Below, piece after piece: positions 6,947 to 14,443 of a stretch of 19,853 bases of DNA. The translations under genes were made by a program, and so were the position numbers. The stretch spans positions 1 through 19,853 of the forward strand of contig CAIVTL010000173.1 in NCBI GenBank assembly GCA_903908785.1, read 5' to 3'. The stretch is from Caldifarciminota bacterium (GTDB lineage Bacteria > Hydrothermota > Tepidihabitantia > Tepidihabitantales > Tepidihabitantaceae). The first letter of the stretch is position 1, and each line of letters opens with the position of its first letter. Under the pieces are notes generated by a model, which was not told the origin of the DNA, made no database searches, and saw only the letters and a program-made list of their open reading frames with translations.

Positions 6947-8092
6947 CTATCCGCGGCCGCGGCCGGCGTCAGCCTTCTGGTGCGGATCGAGAACGAGGCG
7001 GGGCAGCGGCACGACCGCATTGACCCGCGCCCGGTAGTCGGTGAACTCCTGCCCGAACTTATCCTGCAGATAGCGTTCTTCCCTCCGGACGAGAAACCGG
7101 AAAGCCAGATACGCGCCGGCGGCCACGGACAGGATCGGCCACGAACGGAGCAGGAGGGCGACACCGGGTATGACGAAGATCAGGGCCGCGGAGTACATCG
7201 GGTGGCGGACAAGGGCGTAGATCCCGGAAGTCTGCAGCCGGCCCGCCCTGAATGCCCGGATGACTACCCGCTCCCCGAGCGCCCAGAGGAGAATGCCGCC
7301 GGCAATCAACGCCGCTCCGGCAACCAGGAAGACCGGGCTGGACTTCGCGGTCATCCGGCCGAAATGCGGTAAGTCGATGTGAACACCCAATGCCAGCACG
7401 GAGTAGGGCAGCATCGAGAACGCCAGCCGCGGGCCTATACCAAAGGCGGTGATTCTGCCGGGTACCTGCCCGGTCGCGGACGGCTCGGGTGCGCGCCGGC
7501 GCCGGAACGCGCGGATCGTGAGCAGGATTGCGCCGAGCAGCAATACGGCGTCGATCGCAACCCGGAATCGGCCGATACCAGCGACACCATAGAACAGACC
7601 GGAAATCCCCAGGGTGAGCGCGAACGCGCGCGAATCGAGGCCGTTCAGGACCAGCGTGAGGCCGACCAGGATGGAAAGCGTGGCGCAGGGAACGATGCCG
7701 ACGGGCGCTTTGTACAGGTAGCCGAAGGACGACGAGGTCTCGATGAAGTGCGGGTAGACCCAGCCGAATGCGGTCAGCGCGAGGCCCGGGATCAGGACCC
7801 AGAGCGGGGCGATCCGAACCCGGCCCGGCAGCCTGACCGAGAAGACAACAAGCAGAATCGTGAGCAGTGCAAAGACCGTCCCGTTGAAGGGATTGCCGCC
7901 GGCCCAGGCCATCACGCTGGCCGACAGCACGGGCAGGCTCATCAGCACGCCGGCCAGCTTCCGGGATGGTCGATTTCCGCCGATCAGCAGGCCGGTGATG
8001 ATTGCGAGGCACAGGTGCCAGATTGCGGCAAGCAGCCACCACGCATTGGCAACGCGCTTCAGGCTGGCCAGTATCAGTTCAGTGGAGGGCAC
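6947..8092 (-). CDS. Polytopic membrane protein with C-terminal ICMT/phospholipid-methyltransferase-like domain
   Basis: A 381-residue protein starting at GTG (8090-8092) with AAAGGA 6 nt upstream. Residues 1-195 hold about six hydrophobic segments and no catalytic motif; the stretch YKAPVGIVPCATLSILVGLT recalls a family of uncharacterised membrane proteins (DUF6064-like), at low confidence. Residues ~255-365 form an isoprenylcysteine carboxyl methyltransferase-like SAM-dependent membrane domain: VIRAFRAGRLQTSGIY, then LVRHPMYSA (295-302), then REERYLQDKFG with FTDYRARV. Such domains methylate a membrane-embedded substrate. It ends in TAG, showing TAG is used as a stop here. The fusion of the two membrane halves is less common than a stand-alone ICMT-like protein. 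Likely in one operon with the aminotransferase downstream. Confidence 0.82.
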   Translation of the reverse strand: MPSTELILASLKRVANAWWLLAAIWHLCLAIITGLLIGGNRPSRKLAGVLMSLPVLSASVMAWAGGNPFNGTVFALLTILLVVFSVRLPGRVRIAPLWVLIPGLALTAFGWVYPHFIETSSSFGYLYKAPVGIVPCATLSILVGLTLVLNGLDSRAFALTLGISGLFYGVAGIGRFRVAIDAVLLLGAILLTIRAFRRRRAPEPSATGQVPGRITAFGIGPRLAFSMLPYSVLALGVHIDLPHFGRMTAKSSPVFLVAGAALIAGGILLWALGERVVIRAFRAGRLQTSGIYALVRHPMYSAALIFVIPGVALLLRSWPILSVAAGAYLAFRFLVRREERYLQDKFGQEFTDYRARVNAVVPLPRLVLDPHQKADAGRGRG

Positions 8093-8253
8093 GACGATTC
8101 CTTTCCGATGGCAGGCGTGGATTCGGACGGGCCATGACGGCCGTTTCGTTGCGAATCAAAGCAGTCGCTTCCCGTGCTGCCCTGTGCCTCATTGTCCTCT
8201 TCCTTCCACCACCCTCGATCTCCTTGTCCGTCAGCCCGTACACCACCTCCGGA
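8093..8253 (-). repeat. Spacer with VYGLTDKEIE relic (restriction-modification tail-like)
   Basis: On the minus strand, 4 nt after the preceding stop, codons spanning about 8209-8246 read EVVYGLTDKEIEGG. I recognise VYxLYGLTxEEI as the final conserved motif of Eco57I/TaqI-like restriction-modification methyltransferases. No start codon, ribosome site or rest of such a gene is present. The remaining spacer shows nothing else recognisable. Confidence 0.4.
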
Positions 8254-8628
8254 CTAGTCTCGACGGCCGACGGCGCTGAGGATGGTTGACAGCCCGGCCA
8301 GCACGATGAAGATGCCCCAGTACCTGCCCCAGTCCAGTCCGAGCAGAAACATCACGGCGACCGCAGTCAGGAATAGACCACCGCTCAGGCCGGCGGCGGC
8401 CTGTCGCGTGAACCGGTTCCCCGCGTGCTGGAACCGCAGGAATGCCTCCACAAACGACCCGACGGCGGGTATGAAAATAAGCAACGCCCACCAGTGACCC
8501 AGCTTCAGCGCTCCGCTGGTGGAGAGCAACAGTACCACGCCCACGAGGGTCACGGCTATGCCCCAGGTGATGGCGCTGATGGCGCTTCCTTCGTGGCGGG
8601 GTTCAGGCTTCAACTCGGCTTCACTCAT
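8254..8628 (-). CDS. Small four-TM membrane protein
   Basis: A 124-residue protein starting at ATG with AGGAGG 5 nt upstream. A charged N-terminal tail of about 15 residues precedes four hydrophobic segments at about 18-40, 46-64, 82-97 and 103-118. The repeated W/G-rich pattern (GHWWALLIFIPAVGSF, GRYWGIFIVLAGLSTIL) is typical of small two-hairpin membrane proteins of the LiaF/DUF5668-like kind, but no firm family can be given. No catalytic residues. It ends in TAG and is followed by a 161-nt spacer before the ICMT-like gene. Confidence 0.72.
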   Translation of the reverse strand: MSEAELKPEPRHEGSAISAITWGIAVTLVGVVLLLSTSGALKLGHWWALLIFIPAVGSFVEAFLRFQHAGNRFTRQAAAGLSGGLFLTAVAVMFLLGLDWGRYWGIFIVLAGLSTILSAVGRRD

Positions 8629-8741
8629 GCGGTCCTCCTCATGTCCTTTGGCCCGAGGGATATCGGGGATGTCCTACTCTCTACAGTTCGCCCAAGGCGC
8701 CAGCCGTATGCTGCTAGCGTAAGGCCATCTTTCTCGCGCAC

Positions 8742-8769
8742 ATGGTAGCAACGGAAAGGAGGTTGTCAA
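8742..8769 (-). promoter_or_regulatory. Probable sigma70-like promoter of the small membrane protein
   Basis: Minus strand TTGACA (8764-8769) and TACCAT (8742-8747), 16 nt apart, leaving about a 105-nt leader to the ATG at 8628. The -35 is perfect and the -10 matches at four of six positions. Confidence 0.45.
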
Positions 8770-8799
8770 ATGCGCGGGCGGCGGCTTGGCCTTGGGCAA

Positions 8800-8910
8800 G
8801 TCCTCAACGATCCGTGTTTCATCAACATCCGGGCCGTAAGCTAATAGCTGAAAGCTGTTGGCTGTCATCCGCATCGTCTCGCCCGGACCGACCATCCGGT
8901 CATGCTCACT
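8800..8910 (-). repeat. Tail-relic copy A (HDRMV...GETM, heptamers, AYGPDVDETRIVED)
   Basis: One open minus-strand frame reads SEHDRMVGPGETMRM (from 8910), then a stretch encoded by four 7-bp units (8839-8866, AGCTNNN or GGCTGTC on plus), then LAYGPDVDETRIVED (to 8800). It matches in order the HDKMVxLVExML and YGLTEEEIRIVE motifs that end Eco57I/TaqI-like methyltransferases, with the usual 40-50 residue middle shortened. No start codon context or upstream methyltransferase body. Confidence 0.5.
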
Positions 8911-8920
8911 CTGTTCTAGT

Positions 8921-8981
8921 GTTTGGAGTTTGGGGTTTCCCGCCAACAGTGGGCTTTGGGGTTTGAGATTTGGGATTTCCC
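8921..8981. repeat. Two parallel 7-bp arrays of NTTTGGN type
   Basis: Units at 8921, 8928 and 8935 (GTTTGGA, GTTTGGG, GTTTCCC) and at 8954, 8961, 8968 and 8975 (CTTTGGG, GTTTGAG, ATTTGGG, ATTTCCC). Both arrays end in TTTCCCGC. They fill the part of the 421-nt spacer 8629-9049 next to the T9SS-type gene; the rest of that spacer holds tail-relic copy A, a promoter and a leader. Confidence 0.7.
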
Positions 8982-9049
8982 GCATCTGGTGCGGGCGTCA
9001 TGCCGCATCTTGACATCACTCGGAAATCTGGGAAGTGCCCATCGCGGTT

Positions 9050-9517
9050 CTATCTCACCTTCACGATGCGCACCGGTGCACAGTGTTCGCCACCGGGCTT
9101 GATGAAATACACCGCTGGCGCAAGCCCTTCCCCGACCCGGTCTCCCCGGCAGGTCCTCACCAACTCCCCGGAGATGTCGTAGACGTCAAATCGCTCGGCC
9201 TCGTGCCCGGGAATTCGCGCAAAAGAGATGAAGGGATTTGGCACTGCTTTCATGCTGCCTGCTGCCGCCGGCCTGCTGCTTCCCGGCTCTTCCAAACTCA
9301 CGCTGCCGTTCGCATTCGTCTTGATGAGGTAGCAATCATCGTAGCCGGCCCCGAAGGACGCGGTCTTCCCGGCGACGACGTAGCCCCCGTCCAGGGTCGG
9401 CCGGGCGCAGCGGCCCTCATCTTCTTCAGTTCCCCCGTAGGTCCTGGTCCACCTCTGCTGCGCTTGGCCAGAGGACATGAGGAGGAGTGCGAAAAGAACA
9501 ACGCTCCTGGTTTTCAC
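9050..9517 (-). CDS. Miniature secreted protein with Por/T9SS-type C-terminal sorting tail
   Basis: From a GTG at 9517 the protein has about 155 residues; an ATG at 9538 would add seven, and AAAGGA lies upstream of the GTG. KTRSVVLFALLLMSSGQAQ is a signal peptide. RWTRTYGGTEEDEG and DGGYVVAGKTASFGAGYDDC plus YLIKTNANG make up a single copy of a beta-propeller-like repeat that normally occurs many times in such proteins. After a short linker, VPNPFISFARIP, VYDISGELVRTCRGD and GLAPAVYFIKPGG form a recognisable C-terminal sorting domain. The protein would be exported to the periplasm and handed to a type IX-like system if one exists. It looks like a long protein collapsed by loss of all but one repeat. 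Confidence 0.75.
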   Translation of the reverse strand: MKTRSVVLFALLLMSSGQAQQRWTRTYGGTEEDEGRCARPTLDGGYVVAGKTASFGAGYDDCYLIKTNANGSVSLEEPGSSRPAAAGSMKAVPNPFISFARIPGHEAERFDVYDISGELVRTCRGDRVGEGLAPAVYFIKPGGEHCAPVRIVKVR

Positions 9518-9597
9518 CTGACAACCGTCCTTTCTCATTTGCGGACCGTTATGGACACGTCCCGGATTGCCGACTCTCTTGGTTCACGTTTCTCCTT

Positions 9598-9780
9598 CTA
9601 AAATCTGACCTCGTCCTCCGTCAGTCCGTACAACTCATACACCAGCGCGCGGTTCGCCATCGGCTCACGGCTCACGGCTTCCGCGTGTCTCTGGCGCCGC
9701 TTCCGACCGAAGCTGCAAGCCGTCGGCTGTCATCAACCTGGTCTCGACCCGACCGACCGCCTTGTCATGCCGCCCCCGCG
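9598..9780 (-). repeat. Tail-relic copy B (HDKAVGRVETRL, heptamers, LVYELYGLTEDEV)
   Basis: Beginning about 20 nt after the preceding stop, the minus strand reads GRHDKAVGRVETRL (codons down from about 9775). Then come 7-bp units at 9711-9731 and 9661-9681 (CGGCTCA, CGGCTCA, CGGCTTC on plus), then MANRALVYELYGLTEDEVRF with a TAG at 9598-9600. The two peptides are in different frames, so the copy is broken. Their spacing of about 170 nt is close to what I recall for an intact restriction-modification methyltransferase tail. This explains most of the 9518-9791 spacer. Confidence 0.55.
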
Positions 9781-9791
9781 TTCTGTTTGCC

Positions 9792-11183
9792 TCAGCCGCG
9801 TTTCCTGAGTTCGGCCGAGAGTTCGTCCTGACGGGCCTTGAGTCGGGCGAGCAGTTCGTTCATCTCGCGCCCGAGACCTGCACGGATGTCCGCGGCCATT
9901 ACGTCGTCACTCTGTGAACGCTTCATCTCCTGCTCCAGCTCGGCAATCTGCCGGCCCATCTCTTCGAGCCGTTGCCGCGTGAGCAGCTCGTGCCCGCGCC
10001 GGACCACCGCCTCACGCCGCCAGCGCTCGAAGAAGAAAAACCCGACCGGAATCAGAATCACCAGTGCGAGCAGGATGCCCTTGGAAGTCCAGTGACCGGG
10101 CTCGATTGCCAGGGTAACCAACCCCATCAAAACGAGCAGCACCGTCAGCAGCATGATGCGGCCCTCGACTTCCTCAACCCCGGTCTTGAGCAACTCGAAC
10201 TCGCGGAAATCCAGCGGACGCGTCATCCCCGCGATTGCCCGGTGCGCTTCATCCAGCGCGTTGCCGGCCAGTTCCTGCTGGCGCGGGAAGTCGGACTGCC
10301 GCTCCCATCGCCGCCGGTCCACGACTTCGAGTGGTGTCATGTCACTGTCGATGAGCCGCCGCCGGGTGCTGGTGGCGAACCGGTGGAAGTTGACGTCGAA
10401 GTGCTCGACCTCCTCGCGTACCTGGTTCCTGACCACCCGGTTGTGTTCCACCAGCGTGGCGCTCAACTGCTCGAGTTGGATCTGGGTGTGGGTCAGCCAG
10501 CTCGCGGCGGCGCCCCGGAGGTAGCGCCCGCCGAGCTCGCGCAGTTCGAGCAGCACCAGGTCCCAGAGCACTTCTTCATTTTCGGTCGGCGACCAATAAC
10601 GGCCGGTGCCGAGGCGAGAGACCAGACCCGGGGACAGCTCGCTTAAGTCCTCGGCCTTGCTGGTATCGAGTCCCGGGACGTCCTTCCCGACCAGCCAGCA
10701 GGTTTCGGTGGTCGTAAAACCGGTGGAGAAGGAGTCAAGCCCGGCCGGGATGACCTGAATGCCAGTCCGGGCCTTGAGTTGCTGCCGCCGCTCGCGAGTA
10801 CTGGCCACACTGCCGATTTCCGAAATGCCCTTGACGCCCAGGGATTGGAACAGATAGGCGAAAATCGCGCCGGCCAACTCCGCCTGCTGGAACATGAATC
10901 GGGCCGGCATCGCCAACAAATCAGGGATGGGCCGGTCGCTCTCGAATGTGAACAGCGCGAGTCCGAAGCCGTGGCCAAACTGGTAGTTGGTGGCCTGGTA
11001 GCGAACTACCGGCTGGCCGGGCGCGGCCGGAATGGTGCCGCCAACAAAGGGAATCTGCAGGACCATTTCCTCTCGCCGGGAGACGGGCGTGGCGCCCGGA
11101 TACGCCGGTCTGAGATGCTCGCGCAGACGGAGCAACTCGACCGGGCCCCCGAGATAGTAGAGACCGAAGCAATGCGATTTCAC
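9792..11183 (-). CDS. Two-TM, coiled-coil protein of unknown function
   Basis: A 463-residue protein starting at GTG (11181-11183) with AGGA 5 nt upstream; MKSHCFGLYYLGGPVELLRLR is a plausible cytosolic start. Residues 1-200 are mixed alpha/beta with no motif I recognise. Residues ~230-340 are long charged helices (QIQLEQLSATLVEHNRVV, FHRFATSTRRRL). Two hydrophobic segments at about 344-362 and 369-388 (LLTVLLVLMGLVTLAI; ILLALVILIPVGFFFF) make a hairpin with a very short loop, and residues ~395-463 are a strong coiled coil (LEEMGRQIAELEQEMKR, LLARLKARQDELSAEL). This suggests a membrane-anchored helical assembly with both ends in the cytoplasm. It could be related to CorA-like topology, but the CorA GMN motif is absent. 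Confidence 0.8.
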   Translation of the reverse strand: MKSHCFGLYYLGGPVELLRLREHLRPAYPGATPVSRREEMVLQIPFVGGTIPAAPGQPVVRYQATNYQFGHGFGLALFTFESDRPIPDLLAMPARFMFQQAELAGAIFAYLFQSLGVKGISEIGSVASTRERRQQLKARTGIQVIPAGLDSFSTGFTTTETCWLVGKDVPGLDTSKAEDLSELSPGLVSRLGTGRYWSPTENEEVLWDLVLLELRELGGRYLRGAAASWLTHTQIQLEQLSATLVEHNRVVRNQVREEVEHFDVNFHRFATSTRRRLIDSDMTPLEVVDRRRWERQSDFPRQQELAGNALDEAHRAIAGMTRPLDFREFELLKTGVEEVEGRIMLLTVLLVLMGLVTLAIEPGHWTSKGILLALVILIPVGFFFFERWRREAVVRRGHELLTRQRLEEMGRQIAELEQEMKRSQSDDVMAADIRAGLGREMNELLARLKARQDELSAELRKRG

Positions 11184-11225
11184 GTTGTCCTAACGGACCG
11201 GCTTCGCGAGCATCTTCTTTTCATG

Positions 11226-11307
11226 CCGTGGGCTGTCAGCCGTCTCCGGCGCTTCAGCATCGTCTCGACCAGACCGACCATCTTGTCATGCCACGCCTTA
11301 TCTGGCG
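11226..11307 (-). repeat. Tail-relic copy C (AWHDKMVGLVETMLKRR)
   Basis: About 30 nt after the stop of the HARE-HTH-like gene, the minus strand reads AWHDKMVGLVETMLKRRRR, the best-preserved copy of the first tail motif. It is followed by 7-bp units of the GGCTGTC/AGCCGTC type (11231-11251 region). No YGLTEEE part follows; the next gene starts at 11183. Confidence 0.5.
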
Positions 11308-11328
11308 GCCTGTCTGACCGACCGAGAC

Positions 11329-11763
11329 TCACCGATTCAGTCCAAACGTGCTCGGTGCGGTTCGACGGAAGTCCTTCGGGTTACTCCGCAGCGTCGCATC
11401 GACCGTCTTGACCGGGTACTTGCGGGCACTCTTCCAGCCCCTCCGGAGAATCGCCTTCGTCAGTTCCTTGATTGTCATCGGGCGCCCCGAGTGCTTCAGG
11501 GTCCGGATAACCAGGGCGCGCGCACTGGCACCGCGCGTCGGCCGGGAGCTCGCCGGCAGCATCGGCTGCGGCTGACTCCTGGGGACCGACTTACTCGCCG
11601 CCCGGTGAATCGGCTGTCCGGCACCAATCCGTCCGAGTTCGGCCCGCACTGCCTCTAGTTCGCTCCTGAGCATCGTCTCCCGCTCGCGGAGCAGTTCCCG
11701 ACGCAGATTCCTCTCGACCACCTCCGCAATCTCGGCGGTGATTCGGTTCACCCGGTCATCCAT
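11329..11763 (-). CDS. HARE-HTH-like (winged-helix) protein with N-terminal coiled coil
   Basis: The frame is open from 11988, but ATG at 11761-11763 is preceded by GAGAGGAG at good spacing and the upstream part is low-complexity spacer, so I choose 11763, giving 144 residues. Residues 1-46 are a charged coiled coil (ERNLRRELLRERETMLRSEL). Residues 47-80 are a Pro/Ser/Arg-rich linker. Residues 81-144 (ALVIRTLKHSGRPMTIKEL, ILRRGWKSARKYPVKTVDATL, FRRTAPSTFGL) fit a HARE-HTH domain, the winged-helix fold of ASXL and of restriction and RNA-polymerase delta-like proteins. It probably binds DNA or a nucleoid partner. A single transcription unit is likely, as long spacers flank it. Confidence 0.75.
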   Translation of the reverse strand: MDDRVNRITAEIAEVVERNLRRELLRERETMLRSELEAVRAELGRIGAGQPIHRAASKSVPRSQPQPMLPASSRPTRGASARALVIRTLKHSGRPMTIKELTKAILRRGWKSARKYPVKTVDATLRSNPKDFRRTAPSTFGLNR

Positions 11764-11881
11764 TCTCGACTCCTCTCCGGTTTGAACGCGGCCCGGTGGC
11801 GGTCCGCCCGGAAGCCGGCGCGTTCCCTTTCGGCTACCGCTCGCCTCTCGCTTCTCGTCTCTCGTATCTTTCCTCGCGTAC

Positions 11882-11910
11882 AGCATAGTCGAACTACCGG
11901 TCACACGCAA
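11882..11910 (-). promoter_or_regulatory. Weak candidate promoter for the HARE-HTH-like gene
   Basis: Minus strand TTGCGT (11905-11910) and TATGCT (11882-11887) with 17-nt spacing. It is the closest candidate upstream of the ATG at 11763, but both boxes deviate from consensus. Confidence 0.25.
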
Positions 11911-12152
11911 CCAGCTGCATGCCGCTCGCGTCGGACTGTCCGCCGTCGGCCGGCCGCGTTGGTTCGGCGGAAGGCGTTCAACGTTCATCGTTCGCCGATG
12001 CTATTCTCTGCCCTCCGGGGAACGAACAACGATGTACAAACTCACGATGTACGATACGGCATCGTCTCGACCAGCTCAATCGCATTGTCCTCCAGCGTCC
12101 GGCACTCATCGTTCCGCGCTCATCGCTCATCACTCTCCTCGTGAACTCGACC

Positions 12153-12181
12153 ATCCTATCATTCCACGCCGGTCGTGTCAA
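12153..12181 (-). promoter_or_regulatory. Candidate promoter overlapping tail-relic copy D
   Basis: Minus strand TTGACA (12176-12181), 17 nt, TAGGAT (12153-12158). The -10 box is part of the relic codons that read WNDRM. If used it would give a leader of nearly 390 nt for the HARE-HTH-like gene. Confidence 0.35.
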
Positions 12182-12236
12182 GTGCAAAGGCGCCCGAAAC
12201 CACTTTTGGTGTCCCCGGAACTTCCGCAAGTTCCCC

Positions 12237-14051
12237 TCAATCGCCTGGGCCCGGGAACAGGTGCATCCACTTGATGTCGCCCTCGACATTGTCGTGGAAC
12301 GTGTTGACCGCCCTGAGCCCCAGCGTGTCCGTGGCCTGCGCGGTACGGAGAGTAATCCCCCACCCGGCGCTGTAGCCGAAGTCACAGCCCGTTATCACGG
12401 GGTGGCAGTCGTCGACGTACAGGAGGGAGCTAAGCCCGCCACCCTGCCCGCCGTACGCGAAGTCGCAGCTTCGGAACTCACTTTCGGTGCTCGCCCCATG
12501 GTAGACGTGGACACCGTCGTAGTCCCCCGGCCCCGGCGTTCCGGCCGCCGAGGTGAAGCGAATCCGGCCCTCGGAACCGTCGGCCACAATGCGGCCCGGA
12601 AGACTCGCGTACGCCTTGCCCGACTGCAGCCAGCCCCCGCTCTTGAACCTGACCTCGGTGCCGGGCCCGATCGTCAGGACCGGGCTGTTCGTCGAGTCGC
12701 CCACCGTGACAGCGTTGATGACGTAGGGCACCCCGAGATTCGGCCAGGTCGTGCTGACCGAAAGCCTGCCGCGCAGCTCCACGCCCGCCGAGTCGTTCCC
12801 GGTCAGCGTGTTGCTCGCCTCCAGCCGCTCGGCGAGCTGGGGGCCGATGCGGAGTGCGTACCCGAGGTTGGAAGTGACTATATTGTTGCGAAACGTGCCG
12901 AAACCGGAACTGTCCGTGCAGTGGACCCCGTTCATTCCGCCGTACCGGATCGTGCAGTCGCTGATTTCATCCACGAGGCCTTTGCCGGCTATCTTTATCG
13001 CGGCGGCGTCAAGAAACCCATAGGTGTGGGGTCCGCCGTACTCGATGGTGCAGTAGCTGAGACGCGTGCCTGCCGTGGTGCTGTCCCCGAACAGGAGGCC
13101 GTTCCAGTCACCCGGGGCCGGCGCGGCCTGGTTCGACGTGAACCATACCGGCGCGCTCGCGGTGCCGATTGCCTTGAGCCCGCTGGGGCCGTAGAAACCG
13201 AAGTAGATGGCGGTGTTGTTTTCAAACTTGACCATGGAGCCGGGCTCGATGGTCAGCCAGGCTCCCCGGCGATACGTGACGTCGGCATCGACGATATGCG
13301 GGTTCCCCCCCGGCGACCAGGTCTCGCTGGTATCGATGTAGCCGTGGTGATAGGTCGGCCCACCACCGGAACCCGTGTCACGAATGGCGACCGTAATCGC
13401 CTCGGCCGCAACCTCTCCATTCTTATTGTACGCCTTCGCCCTGATGGTGTGGCCGGTCGGGCTCGCCTGCGACGCATCCCAGGTGTAGCGCCACGTGTCG
13501 CGGTCGCCGCTGGTGACGGTACCGTTCAGCACCTCGTCGATGAGGAACTCGACCCGGTCCATCTCCACTGCGCCGGCGTCCTTCGCCCACACCGTTATCG
13601 GCACACTACCCTTGACGAACGTATCGCCGTCCTGCGGCGAGACAATTCTGATGTCCGGCCCGCCCGTGTCGACCCGGACCGTGATTACCGACGTATCATA
13701 AACGTAGCTGGTGTTCCCCTGCTTGTCGTAATACCAGCAGCAGACTGCTGCCAGGAGTTGTTTTCTGGTACCCGGAGTGACATTCGACGCATCCCAGGCG
13801 AAATCGCAGGTGTCCGGGGGCCATTGGGTCTTGTGTATTCGCGTACCGTCGACGCTGAGTGTGACGCTATCTGTAACGCAGTTCTCAAGGACAAACTCCA
13901 CCTTGACCGGGACTACGCCCGGCGACACCCGTTGGTCATTGGTGGGCGTAAGGAACGTCACCGATGCTGAATACTGCTTGGGTTTCGTGCACGTAGCCAT
14001 GAACAACGCGGCCCCGGCCAGCAAGACCAATAAGAAGTACTTCCTGAACAT
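12237..14051 (-). CDS. Exported lipoprotein with two Ig-like domains and a parallel beta-helix
   Basis: A 604-residue protein from the ATG at 14051 (a GTG one codon earlier is equally well placed behind AGGAGG). Residues 1-21, MFRKYFLLVLLAGAALFMATC, are a lipoprotein-type signal with Cys21, although Thr at -1 is unusual. Residues ~30-125 and ~130-225 are Ig-like beta-sandwich domains of the bacterial surface type (VTFLTPTNDQRVSPGVVPVK; IRIVSPQDGDTFVKGSVPI; HTIRAKAYNKNGE). Residues ~235-604 are a right-handed beta-helix built of repeated short strands (CTIEYGG, CTIRYGGMNGVHCTDSSG, CDFAYGGQGGG). No T9SS sorting tail is present, so it is probably anchored in a membrane facing outward. Possible roles are carbohydrate binding or surface adhesion; no catalytic site is apparent. 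Confidence 0.8.
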   Translation of the reverse strand: MFRKYFLLVLLAGAALFMATCTKPKQYSASVTFLTPTNDQRVSPGVVPVKVEFVLENCVTDSVTLSVDGTRIHKTQWPPDTCDFAWDASNVTPGTRKQLLAAVCCWYYDKQGNTSYVYDTSVITVRVDTGGPDIRIVSPQDGDTFVKGSVPITVWAKDAGAVEMDRVEFLIDEVLNGTVTSGDRDTWRYTWDASQASPTGHTIRAKAYNKNGEVAAEAITVAIRDTGSGGGPTYHHGYIDTSETWSPGGNPHIVDADVTYRRGAWLTIEPGSMVKFENNTAIYFGFYGPSGLKAIGTASAPVWFTSNQAAPAPGDWNGLLFGDSTTAGTRLSYCTIEYGGPHTYGFLDAAAIKIAGKGLVDEISDCTIRYGGMNGVHCTDSSGFGTFRNNIVTSNLGYALRIGPQLAERLEASNTLTGNDSAGVELRGRLSVSTTWPNLGVPYVINAVTVGDSTNSPVLTIGPGTEVRFKSGGWLQSGKAYASLPGRIVADGSEGRIRFTSAAGTPGPGDYDGVHVYHGASTESEFRSCDFAYGGQGGGLSSLLYVDDCHPVITGCDFGYSAGWGITLRTAQATDTLGLRAVNTFHDNVEGDIKWMHLFPGPGD

Positions 14052-14110
14052 CACGGCTCGCCTCCTCTCGACTTCAGCGGATTACGTTCTGTCCGACTCA
14101 AAGGACACCG

Positions 14111-14138
14111 ATTATGTTCCTATTGGCGCAAAGGTCAA
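14111..14138 (-). promoter_or_regulatory. Probable promoter of the lipoprotein gene
   Basis: Minus strand TTGACC (14133-14138) and CATAAT (14111-14116) with 16-nt spacing, about 60 nt before the start; AGGAGG lies 9 nt before the ATG at 14051. Confidence 0.5.
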
Positions 14139-14323
14139 GCTTGCTCAACCGCCCCGGGAAGCGAGACAGGAGGTCGCCACCAAGGCTGATCGGGGCCAAT
14201 GCCGGGTGCAGAATGCAGCAGGCAAGACTGCGGAGGACGCGGGCCGGCCCGAAACGGCGTGCGCCCCGCTGAAGCGCGATTCCCCGGCGCTTACCTCTTA
14301 TCTCTAGTAGTCCCGGGGACATA

Positions 14324-14443
14324 GAGCTTGTCCAGAAACTCGGGTTCGGCCTTCCTGAACTACAACTGGCCGGGCGTCGCCGGTTCACTGGACACGACAT
14401 AAGGTAGCGCGCAAGTGCTGCAAGCTAGTTTCTAGACAAGCTC
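14324..14443. mobile_element. MITE-like element with 17-bp terminal inverted repeats
   Basis: GAGCTTGTCCAGAAACT at 14324-14340 is matched in inverse by AGTTTCTAGACAAGCTC at 14427-14443, with one mismatch in 17. The 86 bp between them has no coding frame. No convincing target-site duplication is visible at the borders (ATA on the left, CGC on the right), so this could also be a structured RNA or a worn element. Confidence 0.45.

Larger units (their letters stand above)
11764..12236. other. 473-nt spacer with tail-relic copy D, heptamer arrays and two weak promoters
   Basis: No credible gene. Minus-strand peptide pieces AWNDRMVEFTRRVM (12142-12169 region) and AIELVETM (12060-12077 region) form a split copy D of the tail relic. 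Between them lies an in-register 7-bp array at 12104-12138 (ACTCATC, GTTCCGC, GCTCATC, GCTCATC, ACTCTCC). Further 7-bp runs lie at 11838-11872 (CTCTCGC type) and 11974-11994 (ACGTTCA type), with a rougher one near 12021-12055. Confidence 0.6.

Noticed and set aside
11764..11988. N-terminal extension of the HARE-HTH-like protein from an ATG at 11988
   Set aside because: The extension is Arg-rich low-complexity spacer containing heptamer repeats, and the internal ATG at 11763 has a strong ribosome site.
11919..13970. A 683-codon plus-strand frame opposite the beta-helix lipoprotein
   Set aside because: Its Arg/Val/Ala-rich composition is the usual antisense shadow of a high-GC gene; the minus strand has the signal peptide, domains and promoter.
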